A DNA stretch of 64,000 bases from Mycolicibacterium septicum DSM 44393 (GTDB taxonomy: Bacteria > Actinomycetota > Actinomycetes > Mycobacteriales > Mycobacteriaceae). The notes under the pieces were generated by a model, which was given only the letters and a program-made list of their open reading frames with translations, had not been told where the DNA came from and made no database searches. A program made the position numbers and the translations under genes. Positions 7,672-15,475 of this stretch are shown piece after piece (position 1 is the first letter of the stretch; each line of letters begins with the position of its first letter). The stretch lies in NCBI RefSeq assembly GCF_000455325.1, contig NZ_HG322951.1:255411-319410 (forward strand), read 5' to 3'.

Positions 7672-9903
7672 TTACTTTCGGGGCAGACCCAGAATCATCT
7701 GGGCGATGATGTTGAGCTGGATCTCGGTGGTGCCGCCGCCGATCAGTTCGGCGGGCAGGTCCAGGTACGGCGCCACCACGGCGGGTTGGCTGTCCTGTTC
7801 CAGGGCCAGTGGTCCGGTGAGGCCCAGGGTGAGCTCGGCGGCCCGGCGCAACATCACGTTGGTGGCCACCTTGGCGATGCTGGACGCAGGCCCCGGGGCC
7901 TGCCCGTCGAGCAGCCGCAGGGTCTCCCGCACCCCGAGCGCCTTGAGAGCGTTTGTGTAGGCGTCGATCTCGCCGATGGCGTGCAACACCGGATCGGGAT
8001 CCGGGCTCACCGCGACGAGCTCGCGCAGCGCGCCCATCCGGTCGATGTTGACGTAGCCGCTGATCGCCACCCGCTCGTGAGCCATGGTGCTGATGGCCAA
8101 CTGCCAGCCCGACGCGGGGTCTCCGAGCACCATCTCGTCGGGAATGAAGACGTCGGTGAGGAACACCTCGTTGAACTCGGCCCGCCCGCTGGACTGGGTG
8201 ATCTGCCGGAACTCGACTCCAGGTGACCGCATGTCGAGAACGAAGTAGCCGATGCCCCGGTGTTTGGGAGCGTCCGGATCGGTGCGGGCCAGCAGCGCGC
8301 CGAAATCGGCTCGATGCGCCAACGAGGTCCAGATCTTGTGTCCGTTGATCCGCCATCCACCCTCGACGCGCACGGCCCGGGTGCTCAGGGACGCCAGGTC
8401 GGACCCCGCACCCGGCTCGCTGAACAGCTGGCACCAGGACAGTTCCCCGCGCAGCGTGGTGGGCACGAAACGTTCTTGCAGTTCCGGGGATCCGGCCGCC
8501 ATGACGCTGGGCAGAATCCATTCGGCAATGCCGACCGACGGCCGCACCAGGCCGGATCGCTTGCCGAACTCCTCGTCCACGATGAGCTGCTGGCGCACCG
8601 TCGCGTCGCGTCCCCACGGCGCAGGCCAGTGCGGAGCGATCAGTCCGGCGTCGGCCAGCAGGACGCGCCGCGCCCCGACCGCGAACTCCGGATAGTCACC
8701 CTGTCGTCCGAAACCGTTGTCGGACAGGGTGAGTGCGCGGTCCAGGGTTTCGCTGACCCGGGCCCGGAAATCGGCGTCGGACTCGCCGAGGTTCACCGTC
8801 ACGTCCCGCGTGGCGGTGGCCGACAGTTCGCCGAGGTTGCGGGTCCAGCGCGACACCGGGCCGATCGAGGCGGCCAGGCTGGTGGCCCGGCGCCAGTAGA
8901 GGTGCAGGTCGTGTTCCCAGGTGAATCCGATCGCTCCGAGCATGGTGAGCGCCTCGAGCACCAGGCCGGGAACCGGCATGACGGCTCTCACCGCGGCCGA
9001 GCAGGCCGTCAGCCGGTGCTGGTCGACGTCCGTCGATCCGCCGAGGGCGCGCACCGCATCCCAGGCCGCCGCCGTCGCCAACGCGCTGTTCACCAGCAGC
9101 ATCGCCGCCTTGTGCTGCAACGCCTGGAACGTCCCGATCGGCTTGCCGAATTGTTCACGGGTGCGCAGGTGTTCGGTGACGGCGTCCACACACCACTGGG
9201 TGATGCCGGCCGCTGTCGACGCGGTGAACGCAACGGTCAGCCCGGTGACCAGATCGGCGTCCAGCCCGGTCAGCACGGCAGCGGCAGGCACCGCGTGATC
9301 GTGCAGGCGCAGCAGACCCAGGTCCGTGGTCAGGTCGGTGCCGCGGCGCGACTCGACCTGCCCCTCGGCAGGACTCAACGCCGCCCATCGCAGCGCACCG
9401 GTCTCGTCGGCGAAGGGCACCACGACGCGCTGCGCCGAGCACATGCCCAGGGTCAGGCCGGTCGAACCGGTGAGGCGCCAACCGTCGCCGGCGGGGTGGC
9501 CCGCGATGTCGGACCGCTCGCTGGACACCACGACGGCGGTGGCACCTGCGGCGATCTCCTTGAGCAACGGCTCGGCGTCGGTGCCCTGCAGCGAGGCCAG
9601 GGCCGCCCCGGCGACCGCCGTGGTGAGCAGCGGACCCGGCAGCAGCGCCGATCCCGCGGCCTCCAGCACGCAGGCCATGTCTTCCAGCCCGCCACCCTGC
9701 CCGCCCACCGCTTCGGGCAGGTGTACGGCATGAAAACCGTTGTCCACCAGTGCGTTCCACCAGGACGGCAGCCGCCCGGCGGCCAGGTCGTCGAGTCCTG
9801 CCCGGGTCGCGTCGATCGGTGCGTGCCGTCCCGCGAACTGCTCGACGGCCTGGCTCAGCTGTTGTTGTTCGGGTGTCAGTGCGATGGAGATGTGGGTGGT
9901 CAT
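7672..9903 (-). CDS. Fused double-domain acyl-CoA dehydrogenase (FadE34/FadE6 type)
   Basis: 743 residues containing two complete acyl-CoA dehydrogenase modules: residues about 1-370 and about 390-743. The second contains WCQLFSEPGAGSDLA and GHKIWTSLAHRA, the flavin and CoA-binding signatures; the first contains REQFGKPIGTFQALQHK. Mycobacteria usually build steroid-type acyl-CoA dehydrogenases as alpha2beta2 tetramers from adjacent genes. FadE34 and FadE6 are single-chain fusions of about 710-730 residues, and this protein is the same type. ATG 9903 overlaps the stop of the upstream epimerase gene as ATGA. An in-frame extension to 9987 has no signal for a start. The product would feed the downstream hydratase/aldolase-like pair. 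Confidence 0.9.
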   Translation of the reverse strand: MTTHISIALTPEQQQLSQAVEQFAGRHAPIDATRAGLDDLAAGRLPSWWNALVDNGFHAVHLPEAVGGQGGGLEDMACVLEAAGSALLPGPLLTTAVAGAALASLQGTDAEPLLKEIAAGATAVVVSSERSDIAGHPAGDGWRLTGSTGLTLGMCSAQRVVVPFADETGALRWAALSPAEGQVESRRGTDLTTDLGLLRLHDHAVPAAAVLTGLDADLVTGLTVAFTASTAAGITQWCVDAVTEHLRTREQFGKPIGTFQALQHKAAMLLVNSALATAAAWDAVRALGGSTDVDQHRLTACSAAVRAVMPVPGLVLEALTMLGAIGFTWEHDLHLYWRRATSLAASIGPVSRWTRNLGELSATATRDVTVNLGESDADFRARVSETLDRALTLSDNGFGRQGDYPEFAVGARRVLLADAGLIAPHWPAPWGRDATVRQQLIVDEEFGKRSGLVRPSVGIAEWILPSVMAAGSPELQERFVPTTLRGELSWCQLFSEPGAGSDLASLSTRAVRVEGGWRINGHKIWTSLAHRADFGALLARTDPDAPKHRGIGYFVLDMRSPGVEFRQITQSSGRAEFNEVFLTDVFIPDEMVLGDPASGWQLAISTMAHERVAISGYVNIDRMGALRELVAVSPDPDPVLHAIGEIDAYTNALKALGVRETLRLLDGQAPGPASSIAKVATNVMLRRAAELTLGLTGPLALEQDSQPAVVAPYLDLPAELIGGGTTEIQLNIIAQMILGLPRK

Positions 9904-10907
9904 GCGCGCCGCCTGGATGCGAAGAGACTGGAGGTGAAGAATCGTGCGCCCTCGGCGATGGCCTCGGTCGTCGGTCGCGGCTGCCATCCGAGTTCGCGGA
10001 CCGCCTTGCCGTGATCCATCGGCGACATCACATGCATGAGCCGCACGGTCAGCGGGCTGAGCTGGTTCTCCTTCTTGCGCAGCCGGGCCAGGGGATCGAC
10101 CACCGCGCCGGCCGCTGCCAGCAGACGGATCGGGACCCCGCGCCGGGGCGCTTCGACATCGACGGCCGCACAGGCGGTTCGGTAGATCTCACGGGCGGTC
10201 ATGAAACGCTCGGACACGATGTAGCGCTCACCGACCCGACCCCGTTCGCCGGCCAGGATCAACGCCTCGGCGGCATCGGCGATGCCGACGGTCTCGGCAG
10301 CCGCGCCGTTGACGTAGAACGGCATCCTGCCGCGCACCGCGGCGGCGACCAGGCCACCGTGCGGCGTCGGCAGCCAGTCGCCGGGGCCGTAGGTGTTGGA
10401 CACACACATCGCCACCGCGGGCAGTCCGTGCTCACGGGCGTACCGCAGCACCATCTGTTCGGCGAGCACCCGGGTGTGCACATAGTCACCGCCCACGTCG
10501 AGCCAGTTGTGCGGCAGATCCTCAGTGGCAGGGCCGGATTCGGCAATGCCGATGGTGGCGATCGAGCTGGTGAAGACGAACTTGCTCAGCCCCGCCTCGA
10601 CCGCGACATCCAGGACCTCTTGCAGCCCTTCGATATTGGTTCTCCACAGTGGAGCCGGGTCGCTCAGCCACGCCCGGGCGTCGACGACGCAGTAGTACAC
10701 GACGTCACAATCGTCCATCGCGGCACGCACTGAATCGGCGTCGAAGATGTCGCCGTAGACCCGCTCCACGTCTAGGTCGTCGATCCCGCGGGTGGAACTG
10801 GTGCTGCGGATGAGCACCCGTACGTCCTCGCCACGCTCCACCAGTCGCCTGGCGACATGCGAACCGAGGAATCCGCTGGCCCCGATGACCAGTTTCTTTG
10901 TTGCCAT
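9900..10907 (-). CDS. NAD(P)-dependent epimerase/dehydratase-family reductase
   Basis: 335 residues in the extended SDR family (dihydroflavonol reductase/3-beta-HSD type). GASGFLGSH near residue 8 is the dinucleotide motif. TSSIATIG precedes the active site, and the YxxxK position appears as YVHTRVLAE, where the lysine is replaced by arginine. NTYGPGDW is the conserved YGPG region. The ATG at 10907 gives the standard N-terminus; an in-frame GTG at 10940 would reach into the divergent operator. The product could oxidise or reduce a 3-oxo/hydroxy sterol or acyl substrate. It starts a minus-strand operon that continues with the acyl-CoA dehydrogenase, thiolase-like and DUF35 genes. Confidence 0.82.
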   Translation of the reverse strand: MATKKLVIGASGFLGSHVARRLVERGEDVRVLIRSTSSTRGIDDLDVERVYGDIFDADSVRAAMDDCDVVYYCVVDARAWLSDPAPLWRTNIEGLQEVLDVAVEAGLSKFVFTSSIATIGIAESGPATEDLPHNWLDVGGDYVHTRVLAEQMVLRYAREHGLPAVAMCVSNTYGPGDWLPTPHGGLVAAAVRGRMPFYVNGAAAETVGIADAAEALILAGERGRVGERYIVSERFMTAREIYRTACAAVDVEAPRRGVPIRLLAAAGAVVDPLARLRKKENQLSPLTVRLMHVMSPMDHGKAVRELGWQPRPTTEAIAEGARFFTSSLFASRRRA

Positions 10908-10938
10908 GCGCCCTTGCGTCCGTCGTTCTCCGGTATTC

Positions 10939-10957
10939 ACGAGACGCTACGTCTCGT
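10939..10957. promoter_or_regulatory. Inverted repeat between epimerase operon and TetR gene
   Basis: Arms ACGAGACG and CGTCTCGT are perfect 8-bp complements around CTA. A second, weaker repeat GTCT-N6-AGAC follows at 10956-10969. The site sits 32 bases upstream of the epimerase start and 70 bases upstream of the divergent TetR gene, so one repressor could control both directions. TetR control of the catabolic operon is inferred from this geometry. Confidence 0.7.
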
Positions 10958-11026
10958 CTTGTGGGAGACTACGGTGGGTAGCTTGCCGTGTAAAGATCCG
11001 TTCAGAGGACCGACGAGGACGTACCG

Positions 11027-11617
11027 ATGATCCCCACTACCGATGAGGTGACGCCCCCGCGGCGACGCAGCGAGAAGTCGCGGGTGGCCATCATCGATGC
11101 CACCCGCGCACTACTGCTGGAGCGGGGTTTCGACGGGCTGAGCATCGAGGCCGTCGCCGCACGAGCCGGAGTCGGCAAGCAGACCATCTACCGCTGGTGG
11201 CCGAGCCGGCCCGCACTGGTCGCCGACGTCCTGCTGGAGGACGCCGACAAGATTCTGGCCACCATGCCGCACACCGACGATGTCACCGCCGACCTGGCCT
11301 CCTGGGCCGGAACCCTGGCCTCGGCCCTGACCACGAAGCGCGGCAATGCCATGCTGCGCATCCTGACCGCGGCCTCACTCGAGCACGAGGACACCGCCGC
11401 ACGACTGCGCGCGGGCTTCAGCCGCCCGCTGGTCGAATCCGTGCGCAACCGGCTGCTGGCCGATCACATCGACGCCGACCTGGCGTCAGCCGCGGCCGAC
11501 GCCCTGCTCGGCGGCGTGGTCTATCCGGTCCTGTCGGAGGGGCGGAACTACTCCCGGCAGCGCGCCGAAGGCCTGGCCCGCATCATCGTCGCGAGCCTGC
11601 ACAGCCAGACCGGCTGA
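11027..11617 (+). CDS. TetR-family regulator of the adjacent catabolic operon
   Basis: 196 residues. The HTH spans residues about 20-65, with [21 protein letters not shown] as two adjacent helices and a turn. The YRWW recognition end is typical of TetR members with a TetR_C_16-like ligand domain. It is divergent from the epimerase/acyl-CoA dehydrogenase/thiolase operon, and the shared intergenic region holds an ACGAGACG palindrome. The ligand is probably a CoA thioester or sterol intermediate of that operon, by analogy only. The ATG at 11027 is preceded by GAGGACG. Confidence 0.85.
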   Translation: MIPTTDEVTPPRRRSEKSRVAIIDATRALLLERGFDGLSIEAVAARAGVGKQTIYRWWPSRPALVADVLLEDADKILATMPHTDDVTADLASWAGTLASALTTKRGNAMLRILTAASLEHEDTAARLRAGFSRPLVESVRNRLLADHIDADLASAAADALLGGVVYPVLSEGRNYSRQRAEGLARIIVASLHSQTG

Positions 11618-11628
11618 ACGCCGGCGCG

Positions 11629-12297
11629 TTACGCCCCGGGAAGGGCCCCGGGCGCCCGCACCACCATCGGTACGGCGGGAAAGTACGTCGCCATCTCGGA
11701 GCGACACTTACGCAGGGCGGCGGTGCCGTAGCCGCGCTTACGGAAGTCCGGGTGGATCCAGATCCGGACGTTGACCTCGCCGTGGGTCAGTTCGCCGAAC
11801 ACCATGCCGACCTTCTGGTCGCCCTCCAACGCCACGAACCAGGCGGCTTCTTCGGCGTCCACCCGGCCCAGCGCCGCGCGGATCTCGTCGTCGACATCGG
11901 CCGCGGGCGCGCCCGAGCCGTCGCCGGAGGCACCGACGTCGGTGGTCCGGGCGACGAAGATGTCGCGGTCGGTTTCGGCGGCGAACGGCCGCAGATCCAG
12001 AGACTCACCCGAGGCCGCCGGACGCTCCGACACCGTGAAGCTGAGCTGGGTGTTGAGGTCGTCGAGCTCGGCCGCGATCGCGCGTCGCGAGTCCTTGGTG
12101 ATCTGCGCGAACGACAACCCCACCACGGCTTCGGCCGCGGCGTGCGAGGTGCCGAGCAGTCCAGCAACCGCGTCGATGGCAGCCGGGCGATCGTCGGCGT
12201 CCACGATCACGTCGAGCACTTCGTGGCGCCGGTTGAGGGCGTTGAGCAGAGCGTCGGCAATTTCGCGCCGGGCCGCGGCTTTGTCGTGATCGGTCAT
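11629..12297 (-). CDS. GNAT acetyltransferase with an N-terminal GyrA-like helical segment
   Basis: 222 residues from ATG 12297. The C-terminal part (about 105-220) is a GNAT fold: WFVALEGDQKVGMVFGE, VRIWIHPDFRKRGYGTAAL (acetyl-CoA binding R/Q-x-x-G-x-G/A) and the final strand. The N-terminal ~90 residues are helical. The stretch LLGTSHAAAEAVVGLSFAQI followed by RRAIAAELDDL resembles the segment of DNA gyrase A that reads roughly AQAILDMQLRRL...I..EL. That homology is my reading by eye and needs a profile search. The substrate is unknown. It ends 11 bases from the convergent TetR gene. Confidence 0.75.
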   Translation of the reverse strand: MTDHDKAAARREIADALLNALNRRHEVLDVIVDADDRPAAIDAVAGLLGTSHAAAEAVVGLSFAQITKDSRRAIAAELDDLNTQLSFTVSERPAASGESLDLRPFAAETDRDIFVARTTDVGASGDGSGAPAADVDDEIRAALGRVDAEEAAWFVALEGDQKVGMVFGELTHGEVNVRIWIHPDFRKRGYGTAALRKCRSEMATYFPAVPMVVRAPGALPGA

Positions 12298-12347
12298 ACC
12301 GCGAGAGTAGATCAGCAGTGTGCGGTCTGTGCAGAGCAACCGTCAGC

Positions 12348-12506
12348 TCAGAGCCGGTCCATTTCCCGCGCCATCTCCGACCACTCGAAATAGACCAACC
12401 TCGATGCGCATTCAAAGGGATGGCGGCCGTGGTCGTGACCGTCGATCTGCAGATGCCACGGCTGATGGGCAACGTTCATCGGTCGTGACGGGGTGGACGA
12501 GAACAT
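12348..12506 (-). CDS. Small hypothetical protein, His/Trp-rich (52 aa)
   Basis: A short frame on the minus strand begins with ATG at 12506, with AAGGGGG seven bases upstream, and ends with TGA at 12348-12350. An internal ATG at 12479 would give 43 residues. The sequence reads PWHLQIDGHDHGRHPFECAS followed by RLVYFEWSEMAREMDRL. It has seven His/Cys residues in the first half and an amphipathic acidic-basic helix at the end. Composition is protein-like and unlike a random high-GC shadow. I do not recognise the family; the His cluster suggests metal binding. It lies just upstream of the GNAT gene on the same strand. Confidence 0.6.
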   Translation of the reverse strand: MFSSTPSRPMNVAHQPWHLQIDGHDHGRHPFECASRLVYFEWSEMAREMDRL

Positions 12507-12652
12507 GGCCGGCCCCCTTCGCTAGCTCGTACCCGCAGACAACCACCCCGCTCGCGCCGATACATCATTCATCCGGTTGATATTGATGTGGATTACTCTG
12601 GCGTCAGGGCCAGGCACATGAACTCAACGACGAACGAATCGGGATCCGTGAC

Positions 12653-13753
12653 ATGTTCACGGTCGAAGGATTCTCGCGCCTCGTAGCCGGCATCTACGCC
12701 GCCGCGATCGCTCCCCAGCACTGGGAGTCCACGATCCGCGACATCCAGCGCACCATCGGCGGCAACGGTGGCGCGCTGCTCACCGCCGAGCAGTCCGTCT
12801 GGTCGATCCAGAACTCGATCCTCCCGGCCGGCGCGGCCGCCGGCTATGCCGCCTACTACCACCGGCTCGACGCCCCGATGGCCGCGGTGGAGAAGGGCGC
12901 GGTGGGTACCGTCCGCACCGGAACAGAACTGGTCATCCCGATTCGACGCTCGGAGTTCTACGCAGATTGGTTGCACCCCAACGAATTGGAGGACGGCCTG
13001 TTCATCCGGCTGTCCCGGGGCTCTCACCCGGCGTGCTTCCTGCTGCACTCCGCGGTGACGTCCGAGCCGTTCGGCACGAGGGAGCGGATCCGGCAGTTCA
13101 GCGGCCTGGTACCGCACCTGCAACAGGCACTGCGAGCGCAAGGCGCGCTCGACGGCTTCGCCCACGAGGACGCCGACCTGCACGCCGCACTGGATTCGGT
13201 GGACCACGGCATCGTCGTGGTGGGACCGAACGGGCAGGTGCTCAACCTCAACGCGTCCGCCGAGAAAGCCCTGCGCGGCGATGACGGACTTCAGGTCACC
13301 GCCGGTCGCATCACGGCGGCCGACGCCGCGGCCAACAGAACCCTCAACCGCGCCCTCAATTCGGCACTGACCGGCACCTCCGACAACATTCGCAGCGGGA
13401 TCTCGTTCACCGTCCAAAGACCCTCGGATGCAAGGCCGTTCATCCTCCACATCCTGCCGCTACACCGCCTCGAGGAGCCGGACCGGCGTCGGGCGCTGGT
13501 GATATTGGTCGATCCTGCCCACGAAGCCGAACCCAGCACGGCACTCCTGCAACGCCTGTACCACCTGACCCGTACCGAGGCCGACATCGCACTGCGCGTC
13601 GCCCACGGCGCCGACCCCAAACACATCGCCGAGGACCTGTCGATATCGATCACCACCGTGCGGACGCATCTGCACCGGATATTCGACAAGACCGACACGC
13701 ACCGCCAGGTCGAACTGGTGCGGCTGCTGCTCACCCTGCATCCGGTGGCCTGA
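12653..13753 (+). CDS. LuxR-family transcriptional regulator with a PAS-like middle domain
   Basis: 366 residues. The C-terminus (about 300-366) is a LuxR/GerE helix-turn-helix: LTRTEADIALRVAHGADPKH, then ISITTVRTHLHRIFDKTDTH. The middle (about 185-290) contains LDSVDHGIVVVGPNGQVLNL, the opening strands of a PAS domain, so it probably senses a small molecule or redox state. The N-terminal region is of unknown fold. The upstream region 12507-12652 shows no clear operator. No receiver domain is present, so it is not a two-component response regulator. The target genes are unknown; the convergent DyP/copper operon is the nearest candidate. Confidence 0.83.
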   Translation: MFTVEGFSRLVAGIYAAAIAPQHWESTIRDIQRTIGGNGGALLTAEQSVWSIQNSILPAGAAAGYAAYYHRLDAPMAAVEKGAVGTVRTGTELVIPIRRSEFYADWLHPNELEDGLFIRLSRGSHPACFLLHSAVTSEPFGTRERIRQFSGLVPHLQQALRAQGALDGFAHEDADLHAALDSVDHGIVVVGPNGQVLNLNASAEKALRGDDGLQVTAGRITAADAAANRTLNRALNSALTGTSDNIRSGISFTVQRPSDARPFILHILPLHRLEEPDRRRALVILVDPAHEAEPSTALLQRLYHLTRTEADIALRVAHGADPKHIAEDLSISITTVRTHLHRIFDKTDTHRQVELVRLLLTLHPVA

Positions 13754-13755
13754 GT

Positions 13756-14976
13756 TCAGCCGATCAATTCCTGCCCCAGATAGCCGTCGGCTGTCCGCAC
13801 CCCGCCGGGCACCACGAACACCGACGACCCGATGGCCGTGGTCCACTGGTTGAGCGCATCGAACTGGGCCAGGCGGCGCTGCACCGGCAGGAACTGCTCG
13901 TCGATATCGCGTTGGAAGGTCGCGAAGATCAACCCGGTGTTCGAGGTCTGACCGGGCCCCGGCGGATCGTCGTAGTTGTAGGGCCTGCGCAGAAAGCGTT
14001 CCCGCGTGCCGCGATGGTGTGCCAGCGCGACGTGCGAGTTCTGCGGAATGACCGGAATTCCGTTGTGCATCAAGGAGAAATCCGGTTCGTCCGCCTCACG
14101 GCTCCCGGTCAGTGGAGCCCCGGAATCCAGGGTGCGGCCGACGGTGAACTCCTTGCTCTGACGGTCCAGCTCGTCCCACGTGTCCAGGTGCATGGCGATA
14201 CGCCGGATGACCATCAGCGTGCCGCCGGCCAGACCCGGGTGCACCGGGCCGGACATCCAGACCAGATCATCGAAGTCCGCGGCGGTGAGGTTCGCGGTGC
14301 CGTCGACCTGTCCCATCAGGTTGCGCATGGTGGTGCCGTTCGCGTCGGCGCCGCGGGCATTGCGGAACCCGGCCTGCCGCCAGCGCGGGGTCGCCATGGA
14401 CCGGACGTTCTTGGTCAGCACCCGGTTGGCGTGGGCCACCGTCACCGGATCATCGGCACAGATCTGCAGCACCAGATCACCGCCGGACCATCTGTCTTCG
14501 AGCCGGTCCACGTCGAACACCGGCAGCTCACGGGCCGACCGCGGCCGGGATCCCGCCGGCCCGATCCGGTCGAACAGCCCGATTCCCAGTCCGACCGTGA
14601 TCGTCAATCTGGCTGGGCGGGTGGCGAGTTCGGGTTCGGTGTCTGCCAGCGCGGGGGCACCGCGAGTCAGGCGGGCGGCGTCGGCCGTCCACAACCTGAG
14701 GATCGCGGCGACGGTTTGCCGTTCCGTGCGCCGCGCGTCGGCCTTTGCGCCTTCGTTCAGATCGAATGCCACGAACAGCCCGTGCGACTGCGGTGCGGTG
14801 GCGATCCCGCCCTGGTGCGGTCCGTGGAACGGTTCCACGTCGACACCGAAACCGCTTTGCACAGTGGCGGAATGGGCCGCGCCGGACTGGTTCAGGACCG
14901 CGCCGCCGGCGAGCGCGGCAGCGCCTCCGGTGAGGAGACGCCGCCGATTGACCGCGAGGCGGGACGGCTCAGCCAT
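13756..14976 (-). CDS. Tat-exported DyP-type heme peroxidase
   Basis: 406 residues. The N-terminus contains NRRRLLTGGAAALAGGAVL, a twin-arginine export signal. The body is a dye-decolourising peroxidase with the family signature GQVDG near residue 215 and the conserved distal arginine and proximal histidine region (HVALAHHRGTRERFL). The family uses a b-type heme and hydrogen peroxide; EfeB-like members act in the extracytoplasmic space. The ATG at 14976 overlaps the copper-chaperone gene by 8 bases. Linkage to a PCuAC chaperone and a PepSY membrane protein suggests periplasmic metal or heme redox chemistry rather than encapsulin cargo; no encapsulin gene is present. Confidence 0.9.
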   Translation of the reverse strand: MAEPSRLAVNRRRLLTGGAAALAGGAVLNQSGAAHSATVQSGFGVDVEPFHGPHQGGIATAPQSHGLFVAFDLNEGAKADARRTERQTVAAILRLWTADAARLTRGAPALADTEPELATRPARLTITVGLGIGLFDRIGPAGSRPRSARELPVFDVDRLEDRWSGGDLVLQICADDPVTVAHANRVLTKNVRSMATPRWRQAGFRNARGADANGTTMRNLMGQVDGTANLTAADFDDLVWMSGPVHPGLAGGTLMVIRRIAMHLDTWDELDRQSKEFTVGRTLDSGAPLTGSREADEPDFSLMHNGIPVIPQNSHVALAHHRGTRERFLRRPYNYDDPPGPGQTSNTGLIFATFQRDIDEQFLPVQRRLAQFDALNQWTTAIGSSVFVVPGGVRTADGYLGQELIG

Positions 14977-15475
14977 GTCCGTGCGGGGACGCCGGCTGAT
15001 AGTTCTCGTTACCGCCGGCGAAATCCCGCACCTGGGCCGTGACAGGGAGGGACGATCCGTCCTCGAACACCAGCGAGACCGGAACGTCGGCACCGGGCTG
15101 CAGTGGCGCCTTCAGGTCCATCAGCATCAGGTGATCCCCGCCGGGGACCAGGTCATGGGTATCCCCGGCCGCGATGCTGAGCCCGCCGTCCTTGGGCCGC
15201 ATGGTTTTCGACCCGTTGCCATCGCTGACCACCTCGTGCAGTTCCACCATGCCGGCCGCGGGCGAGGTCGCCGAGACGATGCGAACGTCATGGTGGCCGG
15301 TGTTCTTGAGCGTGCCGAAGACAGCGGTCATTCCGCCGTCGGCAGCGCTGGCCCATTGCTCACTGACCTGCACCGTCTCGGCCATCTTCTCGTCGTGATG
15401 TTGCTCGGTGCAGGCGCCCAGTCCTACCGCCAACGCCAGTGCGGCCCCCGTCAGAACAGCTGCGACCTTAGACAT
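14969..15475 (-). CDS. PCuAC-type periplasmic copper chaperone lipoprotein
   Basis: 168 residues. MSKVAAVLTGAALALAVGLG followed by AC is a lipoprotein signal with lipobox GAC. The PCuAC domain carries the Cu(I) ligands of the H-Mx-HxM pattern: ELHEVV, TMRPKDGG and GGDHLMLMDL. The C-terminus is His-rich (PHGHG). The family delivers copper to extracytoplasmic cuproenzymes such as cytochrome oxidase CuA. The gene overlaps its neighbours by 8 bases on both sides, so PepSY, PCuAC and DyP are made from one transcript. Confidence 0.9.
   Translation of the reverse strand: MSKVAAVLTGAALALAVGLGACTEQHHDEKMAETVQVSEQWASAADGGMTAVFGTLKNTGHHDVRIVSATSPAAGMVELHEVVSDGNGSKTMRPKDGGLSIAAGDTHDLVPGGDHLMLMDLKAPLQPGADVPVSLVFEDGSSLPVTAQVRDFAGGNENYQPASPHGHG

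Noticed and set aside
8260..10014. 584-residue open frame antisense to the fused acyl-CoA dehydrogenase
   Set aside because: Typical high-GC antisense frame with no recognisable motif; the opposite strand has clear dehydrogenase motifs.
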